Assembly: GCA_026708685.1 (NCBI GenBank)
Contig: JAPOUL010000117.1
Span: 1-64,000 of the forward strand
Source: Bacteroidota bacterium
GTDB taxonomy: Bacteria; Bacteroidota; Rhodothermia; Rhodothermales; Bin80
Reading direction: 5' to 3'
Length of the DNA stretch: 64,000 nucleotides
Shown in pieces: positions 28,091 through 36,831 of this stretch. The first letter of the stretch is position 1; every line of letters starts with the position of its first letter. The position numbers and the translations under genes were made by a program. Under the pieces are notes generated by a model that saw only the letters and a list, made by a program, of their open reading frames with translations, did no database searches and had not been told where the DNA came from.

Positions 28091-29018
28091 CAGCTTTTTC
28101 AAGTCGATCCATCAAGGCACGCCCCAAATCAACAGGCATGACCTGCTCACAATAAATGACCTCAACTCCAGAGCGGTCACATGTACGAAAAAACTCAAAA
28201 AGCCGGTGGCTGTAATCTTCTATATCTTTCGCAATCAGACATTTCCTGAAGGAAGAAACATTGGAAGGCACCCCAAGCCCAATATATCCAGCATTATCTT
28301 CAGGTAATACATTGGACGAAGCGTCAACCAATCGTATTTTGGCATCAGGGGCATAATGGTGGTAGAGCATACCGGGGCTTCGATGTAGATGGATTGCGTC
28401 GGAAGAGAATTCGGAGATGACTGCGGTGAGAGATTCTAAACTGATGGCTCCGGGACGTAATAGGACGGGGACTTGATCCGTACAGTCAACGACGGTTGAT
28501 TCCAGGCCAATCGTCGCTACATCGCCACATAGGATACAATGAACCCGATCATGTAAGTCCTCAGCCGCGGATTCCCATGAAGTTGCACTCGGTCGTCCGC
28601 TTAGATTAGCGGAAGGAGCTGCAATGGGAAGAGCGGCTGTCTTCAGCAGTTCAAGTGCGGTGGGGTGGGATGGTATACGGACAGCAATGGTATCCAGTCC
28701 CCCCGTGACGATCTTGGGTACCGACGGATGGCGTTGAAGAACAAGCGTAAGTGGACCTGGGAAGAATGCTTCCATGAGCAGTTGAGCCGATGGCGGAATT
28801 TCAAGAGCCACCCGTAGAGCTTCCTTTATAGACGCAAGGTGGACAATAAGTGGATTGGAATCTGGGCGCTGTTTTGCATCGTAGATTTGAGAGACAGCCG
28901 CATCATCCAGTGCATTGGCCCCCAGCCCATAGACGGTTTCCGTTGGAAAGACGACCAGTTTTCCGTCTCGGATAAACGATGCTGCTTCAACAGGGTCTTC
29001 AGTATAATGCGTTTTCAT
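28053..29018 (-). CDS. Threonylcarbamoyl-AMP synthase (Sua5/TsaC type)
   Basis: The enzyme makes threonylcarbamoyl-AMP from threonine, bicarbonate and ATP, the first step of the t6A37 modification of ANN-decoding tRNAs. The YrdC domain is clear: FPTETVYGLGANA, the K-R-P-x-x-N-P-L motif as AKQRPDSNPLIVH, FFPGPLTLVL and PSANLSGRPS. At 321 residues it also has the C-terminal Sua5 domain, joined by a linker after PGAISLE and the conserved SPGMLYHHYAP. Its start lies just upstream of the divergent tRNA-Phe gene. It overlaps the PAP2 gene end-to-end. Confidence 0.95.
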   Translation of the reverse strand: MKTHYTEDPVEAASFIRDGKLVVFPTETVYGLGANALDDAAVSQIYDAKQRPDSNPLIVHLASIKEALRVALEIPPSAQLLMEAFFPGPLTLVLQRHPSVPKIVTGGLDTIAVRIPSHPTALELLKTAALPIAAPSANLSGRPSATSWESAAEDLHDRVHCILCGDVATIGLESTVVDCTDQVPVLLRPGAISLESLTAVISEFSSDAIHLHRSPGMLYHHYAPDAKIRLVDASSNVLPEDNAGYIGLGVPSNVSSFRKCLIAKDIEDYSHRLFEFFRTCDRSGVEVIYCEQVMPVDLGRALMDRLEKAATSTKSGKYDES

Positions 29019-29079
29019 TGTGTATATATGAACTCAATAATGAAACCAGTTGATCATGTTTGGGGTTTACGTGTCATCT

Positions 29080-29152
<73 letters not shown>

Positions 29153-29209
29153 CATAAACAATTTTATCATCGTGTGGTTAAATCCATTTATGATAAGATT
29201 TACTTCAAC

Positions 29210-29284
29210 GGTCCGGTAGTTCAGTTTGGTTAGAATGCCGGCCTGTCACGCCGGAGGTCGCGGGTTCGAGTCCCGTCCGGACCG
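29210..29284 (+). tRNA. tRNA-Asp (GTC)
   Basis: A 75-nt cloverleaf with acceptor stem GGTCCGG/CCGGACC, anticodon stem CCGGC/GCCGG, loop CTGTCAC (anticodon GTC) and T-loop GGTTCGAGT. Discriminator base G, as expected for tRNA-Asp; CCA is not encoded. A terminator hairpin follows within 5 bp. Confidence 0.97.
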
Positions 29285-29286
29285 CT

Positions 29287-30135
29287 TCAAGGCACCTCAT
29301 CTGAGGTGCCTTTTTTGTTGTTAAGTTGTGCCATCTCTGAGCGAAACTCTTTGAATTCTTCGTAGAATATATCCACTTTTTTCTCTAAATCATCGGAGTT
29401 ATCTGCTACAAGGGTATCAACAAAGACGGCATTAGCAATGGACAATCCAAAAATTCCACAGATCAATACAGAGAAGGCTACATAGAGGCGTAACCCAAGA
29501 ATATATCCATCGGATGCTCCACGCTCAGCAAGGATTTCGGGAATTTCATACCAGCCTTCCACGGTGAAGATTTTCAGCAGAGAATACATGGAGTAGAAGG
29601 GATTTCCAAAAAACTCTTTTGCTCCCGGAAAATCTCCAAACAAAAGGGTTGCGGCAATAGAAAGAATCAGATTGAGAAAAATCAGAATCAGCAAGATCCC
29701 CAATGAGGCATGCAGAGCACGAATGACTCCCTTGAGTATCTTCGCCCCATCAGGAACCAAACGCAATGGCCGAATCAAGCGGAGGATGCGTGCGAGTCTC
29801 AAAATGGTAATAATGATGGCGTTTTCTGCACCAAAGGGGAAAAAGAGACTAAACAATGCGGGGGTACTCAATGCTACAATGACAAAATCAAAGGTATTCC
29901 AAGGATCATTGAGGTAGTTTTTGAAGGATCCCCAATGGCGGACTTTGATGAAAATTTCTACAAAAAAATAGAATAAAAATACAGTGTCCAGCCACTGAAT
30001 GTATTGTCCAGCAGCGGTATGGATCTCTGGAAAAGCATCCAGAAACAGAGCAATTCCATTGAGGGAAATTATCCACAGCACAACGGGCTCCTGAACGATA
30101 AAAGGTAGAGGTTTGGTTGGATTCATCAAGTGCAT
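29287..30135 (-). CDS. Voltage-gated ion channel (BacNav-like)
   Basis: A 282-residue single-domain six-helix channel subunit that would form a tetramer in the inner membrane. S4 carries regularly spaced arginines (ILRLARILRLIRPLRLVP, about residues 113-130). The pore region between S5 and S6 has the selectivity-filter-like FTVEGWYEIP, close to but not the same as the TLESWS of well-studied bacterial sodium channels. A C-terminal coiled coil (DDLEKKVDIFYEEFKEFRSEM) fits the tetramerisation tail of the family. Ion preference cannot be set from sequence. The final seven codons and the stop lie within the terminator hairpin of tRNA-Asp on the other strand. Confidence 0.9.
   Translation of the reverse strand: MHLMNPTKPLPFIVQEPVVLWIISLNGIALFLDAFPEIHTAAGQYIQWLDTVFLFYFFVEIFIKVRHWGSFKNYLNDPWNTFDFVIVALSTPALFSLFFPFGAENAIIITILRLARILRLIRPLRLVPDGAKILKGVIRALHASLGILLILIFLNLILSIAATLLFGDFPGAKEFFGNPFYSMYSLLKIFTVEGWYEIPEILAERGASDGYILGLRLYVAFSVLICGIFGLSIANAVFVDTLVADNSDDLEKKVDIFYEEFKEFRSEMAQLNNKKGTSDEVP
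29289..29316 (+). terminator. Intrinsic terminator after tRNA-Asp
   Basis: A perfect inverted repeat AAGGCACCTCA/TGAGGTGCCTT with a 2-base loop, followed by a run of T. It begins 5 bp after the tRNA. The same bases encode the C terminus of the ion channel on the minus strand. Confidence 0.9.
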
Positions 30136-30590
30136 CTACAAACCGAAAATATACGAATCAATCGCTGATCAGAGTGCATGTTCGCGAGCAGTTGAAGTGG
30201 AAAAAGGGAACAAATCTTCCCAGAACCACCCCCGTATTCCAACGAACCCTAAAATGATAGACACTGAGCATGGAGGTTTTAGATCGCACAGTAAATGATC
30301 TTCATAACCGTGATATAGGAGAGTGCTCCTATTTCTACGAGCCCAATGATCACCAATCAATCTTCTCATCGTGGGGAATTATGGCAAGGTTCAAAGGGCT
30401 TCTTTAACCATCTGATCGTGAAAGATAGAGACGAAGATGAGATACATTATGGTCATTTGTATTCAGGAACTTGACCTAAGGACTAGATGAGATCATCAAA
30501 GGTTGGCTATTCTGAGAATCATCATTGATCACAAACTCTTTTCGATTTTGTTACAAAATAAAAATTTATGCGTATATTTGTTCATTGCGT
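30136..30590. other. Intergenic region upstream of the riboswitch
   Basis: About 455 bp with no supported gene. It should contain the promoter for the riboswitch-btuB transcript near its right end and that of the channel gene near its left end. No repeats recognised. Confidence 0.5.
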
Positions 30591-30815
30591 CTTCGGTCCA
30601 GGCATGGTGTCTGGATAATAGGGAATCCGGTGCTTCTTGTTGAAGAATAAGCCGGAACTGTACCCGCAACTGTAGGTCGTACGAAAGTAGTTTTACTTTT
30701 AGAGAAGAGGATCAAAGGAGTCGATAGTCACTGTCCTTGTTGATGGGAAGGCTATGACACCACTTCTTCCAGCATATTTCAATGTGCGTACGACGAGTCA
30801 GGAAACCTGCCGAAG
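30591..30815 (+). promoter_or_regulatory. Cobalamin (AdoCbl) riboswitch aptamer
   Basis: Conserved elements appear in the right order: GGGAATCCGGTGC, CCGGAACTGTACCCGCAACTGTA, and the B12 box AGTCAGGAAACCTGCC (30796-30811). CTTCGG at 30591-30596 pairs with CCGAAG at 30810-30815 to close P1. The ~105 nt to the btuB start form the expression platform, with a possible ACCTC/GAGGT stem at 30832-30849. It should repress the btuB operon when cobalamin is plentiful. Confidence 0.96.
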
Positions 30816-30920
30816 GGAAAACGCGCCACCAACCTCCGGGCGTTGAGGTCAGGGTCGGCATCAGCTACCATTTAGCTTGACGCAGCGGCCAAGATCTCAT
30901 GTTGGGGTTTAGGCAACCAT

Positions 30921-32750
30921 ATGCTGCGTATCCTACTTCTCTATTGTGCACTTCAGCCACTGACGGTCATTGCCGTTCAAGTGGCTGATACGACGGTATC
31001 CCTCCCTCCGATTACGGTCACTGCCTCGCGTATTCCTATTTCCGTGGTGCACGCCCCCATCCGAACGCAGGTGCTGGATCGAAATGATATTTTAGAGGCT
31101 GGTACACTAACCGTGGCAGATCTGCTCCGACACCGTTCTGCGTTGTATGTACGCCATTATGTTGGAGGCTTATCAACACTTTCCCAGCGCGGCGGCACTG
31201 CCTCCCAAACGCTTGTTTTACTGGATGGAAACCGAATCGCAAATCCTCAGGCTGGACAATTAGACCTATCCCTATTACCAACGGTTTTATTGAATGCCGT
31301 TGAGGTTACATCGGGTGCAGGCGGGGTTCATTATGGTACAGATGCAATTGGTGGAGTGGTCAACCTTCAAACCACCTCCACTGAAAATCGACTGACTCTC
31401 AATGCACAGTCTGGGGCGTGGGGAAAACGCACTGGTTCTGTGTACGGGAACTGGCATCGGGGTCGTTTCAGGGCCACCATAGCCGGTGAGATCGATCGTT
31501 ATCAAGGAGATTATCCTTACTTGAATCGTGGCTTGTTTCCGCCAGAGGAGTCCCCTCGTATTGGTGGAGATCAACAAAAACATTCCATCTTCGGATCGTT
31601 GGCTTGGAACCGCCCCAATGATGAATGGCGGGCAAGTTTATGGTACAATGATGCAGAGCGGGGGCTACCCAGTATTCATTCCTCACTGCCCTCAGGTGAG
31701 CGTCAGTGGGATGATCATCTACGCATTTGGACCCATTATCAGCGAAAATGGGCATGGGGTTCCATAAAGACGGGGGGGCTTACACAAGCGGGATCACTGC
31801 GTTACCTAAACCCCCGTTCTGAACTTGATAACACTGGCCAGACAACCTTGTCAACCATTCATGCGAATATTGAATTATCACCGGTCCGTTCTTGGCAATT
31901 GAGTGGAGGGGTAGAAGCAGGATTTAGTCATGCAGATCATCCAAGCTTACAAGAGGATAATATGGAGCGTCGATATGCGGTCTATGCCCAAGCAGTCGGC
32001 CGTTGGGGACCAGTATCCGTTTACCCAGCCCTTCGCATAGATCATTATGTTCGCCCCAGTCGGATTACTCCAGTCATTCCCAGTTTAGGAATCAATGTTC
32101 GTCTATGGGAGCAACTGCATGTTAAGGCTTCGGCTTCTTCCGCGTTTAGAGTGCCAACCTTCAATGACCGATTTTGGTTGCCTGGTGGTAATCCTGATCT
32201 TAGCCCTGAACAAGGTGAATCCTACGATACTGGACTGATTTGGCTCTATGAGGGATTGCAGATTGAAATGACCGCTTTCATGGTTCGGATGCGTGATCAA
32301 ATTGTTTGGCAACCCACACCAGCTGGGTATTGGTCGCCTCAAAACGTCAGTAAGGTAACCAATTACGGCTTAGAAACATCCATTGATTACGATCGGGATT
32401 TGACTCCTAATATGAATACAAAGGTTGGTCTAGTGTGGACGCGAGTGGAACAGAAGACCGATTCGTTTTTACGGCTCATTCCACGTAATGCCATCAAGGG
32501 CCATGCATATTTTCGCTGGAGATTTTTGGTAGCCAGTTTTCATGCAAGTTATACGGGTTCATTAGCCATCACCTCGGTCAGTGAATCAATGCCTTTTTTC
32601 TTATTAGATGGCCAAGTAAAAATATATAGAGGCCCTCTTTCTCTGGGTGTCTATGGTGAAAACCTTTTAGATACCCGCTATGAATATCTACCAGCCAATC
32701 CTATGCCACCGAGGCAAATGCGGCTGACTTTAACTCTTCATTTTCACTAA
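30921..32750 (+). CDS. btuB: TonB-dependent cobalamin receptor BtuB
   Basis: A 609-residue outer-membrane receptor for vitamin B12 directly under a cobalamin riboswitch, which fixes the substrate with good confidence. It has a signal peptide (ending near VIAVQ), a TonB-box-like LPPITVTASR, a plug domain (ADLLRHRSALYVR, LSQRGGTASQTLVLLDG, VEVTSGAGGVHYGTDAIGGVVNL) and a barrel ending in QMRLTLTLHFH. The start ATG follows the expression platform; an earlier ATG at 30899 is out of frame. The gene for a secreted propeller protein follows after 8 bp, resembling the BtuB-BtuG arrangement of Bacteroides. Confidence 0.93.
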   Translation: MLRILLLYCALQPLTVIAVQVADTTVSLPPITVTASRIPISVVHAPIRTQVLDRNDILEAGTLTVADLLRHRSALYVRHYVGGLSTLSQRGGTASQTLVLLDGNRIANPQAGQLDLSLLPTVLLNAVEVTSGAGGVHYGTDAIGGVVNLQTTSTENRLTLNAQSGAWGKRTGSVYGNWHRGRFRATIAGEIDRYQGDYPYLNRGLFPPEESPRIGGDQQKHSIFGSLAWNRPNDEWRASLWYNDAERGLPSIHSSLPSGERQWDDHLRIWTHYQRKWAWGSIKTGGLTQAGSLRYLNPRSELDNTGQTTLSTIHANIELSPVRSWQLSGGVEAGFSHADHPSLQEDNMERRYAVYAQAVGRWGPVSVYPALRIDHYVRPSRITPVIPSLGINVRLWEQLHVKASASSAFRVPTFNDRFWLPGGNPDLSPEQGESYDTGLIWLYEGLQIEMTAFMVRMRDQIVWQPTPAGYWSPQNVSKVTNYGLETSIDYDRDLTPNMNTKVGLVWTRVEQKTDSFLRLIPRNAIKGHAYFRWRFLVASFHASYTGSLAITSVSESMPFFLLDGQVKIYRGPLSLGVYGENLLDTRYEYLPANPMPPRQMRLTLTLHFH

Positions 32751-32758
32751 TTTTTCAA

Positions 32759-34123
32759 ATGCACAAGTTTTTTCATTTTTTCATCTTGATCTTTCTGATC
32801 TCTGCACCTGTTTCTGCTCAGCAAATCCACGGCGTTTATATCGCGAATCAAGGGAATTTTTCTGACGGTAACGGCTCAATTACATGGTATGACTTTTCTA
32901 CCAAACAATCAGTAGAAGTAGTGTCCAACTTTGGAACGATTGTCCAAAGCATCACGCTTGATGGAAATTTTGGTTATATCGCATCCAATACATCTAATAA
33001 TGTAGATATTCTTGACTTATCCACCAATATGCGTGTTGGTCAGATTAGAGAGATAGGTCAACCACGCTATATCAGCATAGTCAGTTCTAACAAAGCGTAC
33101 GTAACTGAACATCTTGGATCAGGTAGATTGAGGGTATTGAATCTGCAAACGCGGACGGCATCTGCATCGGATACGATATCTACAGGATTCAAGCCTGAGG
33201 ATATTGCTGTCGTCGGCAGTCGTGCATTCGTTGCTAATCATGGATACGGTCGAGAGTCTACCCTTACCGTGATTAACACTCAGACCGATACGGTTATTGA
33301 GACCATTGATTTGGGGTGTGATGGACCACGCCATCTGGAGGTGGATCAACAAGAGGAAGTTTGGGCATTTTGCACGGGTAAAACAGTTTACAATGCAGAC
33401 TTTACTCAAGTTGTTGAACGAACCAATGGTGCGGCCGTCGTCGTAAACCCACAAACCAGCGAGATCTTAACGACCATTAAATTAAGCCATCAGATTGGAT
33501 CAGATGGGCCAGGGCAAGATTCTTATTATAGTCCTGAGAGTGAAGAAGTATTTCTCATTCGTAGCGATACGTCTATGGTCTTAGTTTTTGATACGGCTAC
33601 CAATACCTATAAAGAGTCGCTTCCTTTTACTGGAGACGAGCGGGTAGGGGGTTTGACGTACGATGCTACTTCACGCCACTTCTATATTGGCAGATTTGAT
33701 CGTAATTTTAGCATTGGTTTTACTCAACCTGGGTTTGTCCAGATAGCTAATCGGGATGATTTGTCAGAGGTTGACCGATTCACTGTGGGCATTGCACCCG
33801 CACATTTGGTATTGCATCAGTCTCCTCGTACTACGGCTGTGGAAGATACGGGCATTCCTCAAGATGTCAGTCTATCGCCAGCCTATCCGAACCCATTCAT
33901 TGATTATACCATGCTCACATTTACGCTTGAACAGTCACAGCACGTAACTCTGGCCATCTTTGACGCTTTAGGGCGTGAAGTTGCACAGCCGATTTCTGAA
34001 TTTCGATCGGCCGGAGAGCATCGCGTTGAATGGGAACCTGGCCATTTGCCAGCAGGCACTTATTTCAGCCGGTTGATGATTGATGGTTACATAACCACGG
34101 GAACCCTTGTACGGAAGCGTTAG
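32759..34123 (+). CDS. BtuG-like surface beta-propeller with T9SS sorting domain
   Basis: A 454-residue exported protein (signal peptide ending PVSAQ) made of YncE/DUF5074-like propeller repeats (for example VYIANQG, GYIASNTSNNVDILDLST, AFVANHGYGRESTLTVINTQTDTV). It ends with a type A T9SS sorting domain (LSPAYPNPFIDYT, DALGREV, LPAGTYFSRL, GTLVRKR). It is 8 bp behind btuB and under the same riboswitch. In Bacteroides the propeller lipoprotein BtuG caps BtuB and captures cobalamin. A similar role here is inferred; anchoring or release would go through T9SS rather than a lipid. Sequence identity to BtuG itself was not measured. Confidence 0.85.
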   Translation: MHKFFHFFILIFLISAPVSAQQIHGVYIANQGNFSDGNGSITWYDFSTKQSVEVVSNFGTIVQSITLDGNFGYIASNTSNNVDILDLSTNMRVGQIREIGQPRYISIVSSNKAYVTEHLGSGRLRVLNLQTRTASASDTISTGFKPEDIAVVGSRAFVANHGYGRESTLTVINTQTDTVIETIDLGCDGPRHLEVDQQEEVWAFCTGKTVYNADFTQVVERTNGAAVVVNPQTSEILTTIKLSHQIGSDGPGQDSYYSPESEEVFLIRSDTSMVLVFDTATNTYKESLPFTGDERVGGLTYDATSRHFYIGRFDRNFSIGFTQPGFVQIANRDDLSEVDRFTVGIAPAHLVLHQSPRTTAVEDTGIPQDVSLSPAYPNPFIDYTMLTFTLEQSQHVTLAIFDALGREVAQPISEFRSAGEHRVEWEPGHLPAGTYFSRLMIDGYITTGTLVRKR

Positions 34124-34721
34124 GAATTACTCATCAACATTCACTTGAGTATCTTTCTCAGATGGAAATCTCTCTTCATTTATATCCCCTCAATTGTTAG
34201 GACTGATTGTAGCCAAGTCAATTCATCTTGGAGTCGTTTGATTTTTACTCTCCCATACCTTAGGGGAGTGCAATTCCATATGATGATGCTATGCTCTGAA
34301 TACTCTTGACAATCGAAACATTCTATTTCATTGCTCTGAGGCACCTCCTTGACTTGATTGATCATCGGTATGACTTTCATTTCACTGGCATTTACTCGCA
34401 AACGGTTTGTTGACAGGGATGTCGGTAAGGTTCGTGAGTCCCTTCAAATTGGATACTTCCAATGAAATAACTCCATCATTGGATTGACTAATTGGCAGGA
34501 TTGTTTTCCTGTTATGGTGGAATACCTTGCATTCTATACCAGATTTAGTCCATTCACGATAGAACCGTTATATTAGAGATCTGCACTCGTACTTGGTAGT
34601 TTTTGTTGATCTACTTCAAATTGATCTATAGATGAAATCGCTCAATATGTACCTTTGCATCTTCGTCATATTCACGGATTGAATGATGAACTCTCGACAT
34701 GATGATTGAGGATTTTGAAAA
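34124..34721. other. Intergenic region without a supported gene
   Basis: About 600 bp. A 73-codon frame on the minus strand (34180-34401) has no recognisable domain or neighbour support and is not called. No repeat or terminator is evident. Confidence 0.45.
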
Positions 34722-35930
34722 ATGAAGCACAAACATACCATTACGATGTTAGGGACTGGCCTCATCGGACTCTTCTACACGATGACTCTCCATGGACAGA
34801 GAAGTCGTGATCATGTGACCTGTGTCTACTCCCGAGATTCAGAGCGTGCTAACGCTTTTGCCAAGAAATGGGACATTGATCATGCTGTAACCGATATGGC
34901 CGAGGCCATCAACCATCTATCCAGTAATGTGGTTGTGATTGGCCTGCCGAATCACTTGCATGAAAAAGCTATACGACTGTGTGCAGATGCCAATAAAGCG
35001 GTTCTTTGCACCAAGCCATTGGCACGAACTGCCGCTGAGGCTAAACGAATTCTTGATATCGTAGAATCCAGCGGGATCTTTGCAGGCTACCTTGAAGATC
35101 TTGTCTATACACCCAAAACGTTTCATGCCCTTCAATCGGTTCATCAGGGTTCACTTGGAGACATTTTATGGGTCCGATCGCGTGAAGCACATAGCGGACC
35201 TCACAGCAGCTGGTTCTGGAACAAGGATCTTGCTGGAGGGGGTGCCATCATAGATTTAGGATGCCATTGTATTGAAATCATTCGAAACTTTGTGGGGAAA
35301 GATATTCGTCCCGTAGAAGTGAGCTGCTGGGTGGATACTCTTGTCCATCCAATTGACGCGGAAGACAATAGCATTGCACTCATTCGATTTGAAAATGGTG
35401 CAGTCGGACAGTTTGAGGTGAGTTGGACCTTCAGAGGGGGGATGGATTTACGTGATGAAGTTGGGGGTACCGAAGGAACCATCTGGCTCAATCACTTTTT
35501 GCGGACTGGGTATGAAATGTTCACCAGCGGGGGTGGAGGGTATGTATCCGAGAAAGTAGAACAAGAATCTGGGTGGCTTTTTCCTGTAGGGGATGAAGTG
35601 CATGAGCTGGGCTATACAAACATGTTTACCGATATGTTTGATGCCATGGATGAAAACCGCCAGCCCAGAGAAACCATTTATGATGGATACGTGGTCAATG
35701 CCGTCATGGATGCCTGTTATCGCTCTGCCGCTTCCAAACAATGGGAACCCGTTGATCTGGATCTATGGCGGGGGCGAACGAATGTAAAAAAAATTCACGG
35801 AGGTCAGAAAATGGTTAACGACTTGGAGCTTGTCAAGCGTGAACGCCTACCTGATGGACAGGTCAAACTCATTTTGAAAAATCCCGTCACTGGGGAAGTC
35901 ACTCAGCAATATGTCCAAGAAGCTGATTGA
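34722..35930 (+). CDS. Gfo/Idh/MocA-family oxidoreductase
   Basis: A 402-residue NAD(P)-dependent dehydrogenase of the family acting on sugars and inositols. The Rossmann motif GTGLIG is at residues 11-16. The usual E-K-P motif is CTKPLA near 95, with Thr replacing Glu. The C-terminal alpha/beta domain has [15 protein letters not shown] with the catalytic His region. An unusual tail after about residue 350 ([21 protein letters not shown]) extends beyond the typical fold. The next gene overlaps it by 20 bp and encodes a lactonase-like hydrolase, which suggests a two-step pathway of oxidation to a lactone and ring opening. Substrate unknown. Confidence 0.9.
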   Translation: MKHKHTITMLGTGLIGLFYTMTLHGQRSRDHVTCVYSRDSERANAFAKKWDIDHAVTDMAEAINHLSSNVVVIGLPNHLHEKAIRLCADANKAVLCTKPLARTAAEAKRILDIVESSGIFAGYLEDLVYTPKTFHALQSVHQGSLGDILWVRSREAHSGPHSSWFWNKDLAGGGAIIDLGCHCIEIIRNFVGKDIRPVEVSCWVDTLVHPIDAEDNSIALIRFENGAVGQFEVSWTFRGGMDLRDEVGGTEGTIWLNHFLRTGYEMFTSGGGGYVSEKVEQESGWLFPVGDEVHELGYTNMFTDMFDAMDENRQPRETIYDGYVVNAVMDACYRSAASKQWEPVDLDLWRGRTNVKKIHGGQKMVNDLELVKRERLPDGQVKLILKNPVTGEVTQQYVQEAD

Positions 35931-36777
35931 GCCCTTTCAAAAAGACGATGTATTTCTTCAAGATCTACGACGACAGCCACAGTCGGAGGATCAGTGGCGT
36001 ATGTGGTGGTTGGGCCAAAGTGGATTTTTGATCCAGTGGAATCAGCAGTACTGCCTACTAGACCCATATCTCTCTGATTCGTTGACCAAGAAATATCATC
36101 ATACCGACAAACCACATATACGAATGACCGAACGGGTGATCAATCCCTATCGACTTGATTGTATTGATGTTGCAACATCTAGCCATAATCATACCGATCA
36201 TTTAGATGCAGAGACGTTGATTCCAATCATGCAGGTGAACCCCACTATGAAGTTGATGATTCCAGAGGCAAATCGCTCATTTGTTATAAATCGATTGCAG
36301 TGTGACTCGTCAAGACTTTTTGGACTCACGAATGGGACAGAAGTAGAAGTTGACGGGTTTCGGTTTTTTGGGATTCCTGCGGCTCACGAGAAATTAGAGA
36401 CCGATGAGCAGGGACAACATCGCTATATGGGTTATATCATTTCTTTTGGATCTTGGTGTTTTTACCATAGTGGTGACACGATTCTATATGATGGAATGGT
36501 AGAACATCTACAACAATGGAGCATTGATGTAGCCTTACTGCCGATCAATGGCAGAATGGCAGAGCGTAGAGTTGCAGGGAATTTAAATGGCAACGAAGCA
36601 GCACAATTAGCAAAAGAAATTGGTGCAAAGATCGTGATTCCATGTCATTACGACATGTTCACATTCAACACCGCATCTCCAGACGCTTTCGTTACCGAAT
36701 GCCATCAACTCCATCAGAAATACTATGTGATGCAAAACGGGGAGGGCATCACGAGTGAAATCCTTCATTTGCAGTGA
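35911..36777 (+). CDS. UlaG-like metallo-beta-lactamase-fold hydrolase
   Basis: A 288-residue hydrolase of the UlaG (ascorbate-6-phosphate lactonase) branch of the metallo-beta-lactamase fold. It has [12 protein letters not shown] at the first strand, the metal motif SHNHTDHLD near residue 90, HSGDT near 190, and a late metal-site His in IPCHYDMF. It overlaps the upstream dehydrogenase by 20 bp, so the two are translationally linked. The likely reaction is hydrolysis of a sugar lactone or similar ester; the exact substrate is not readable. Confidence 0.9.
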   Translation: MSKKLIEPFQKDDVFLQDLRRQPQSEDQWRMWWLGQSGFLIQWNQQYCLLDPYLSDSLTKKYHHTDKPHIRMTERVINPYRLDCIDVATSSHNHTDHLDAETLIPIMQVNPTMKLMIPEANRSFVINRLQCDSSRLFGLTNGTEVEVDGFRFFGIPAAHEKLETDEQGQHRYMGYIISFGSWCFYHSGDTILYDGMVEHLQQWSIDVALLPINGRMAERRVAGNLNGNEAAQLAKEIGAKIVIPCHYDMFTFNTASPDAFVTECHQLHQKYYVMQNGEGITSEILHLQ

Positions 36778-36831
36778 AAGTTGACACAAACTCTCCACAT
36801 TGTACGAATAGATGACCAACCGAGATTTTTT

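Noticed and set aside
34180-34401. 73-codon minus-strand frame in the gap after the BtuG-like gene
   Set aside because: No family resemblance, no operon partner and a composition typical of non-coding DNA here.
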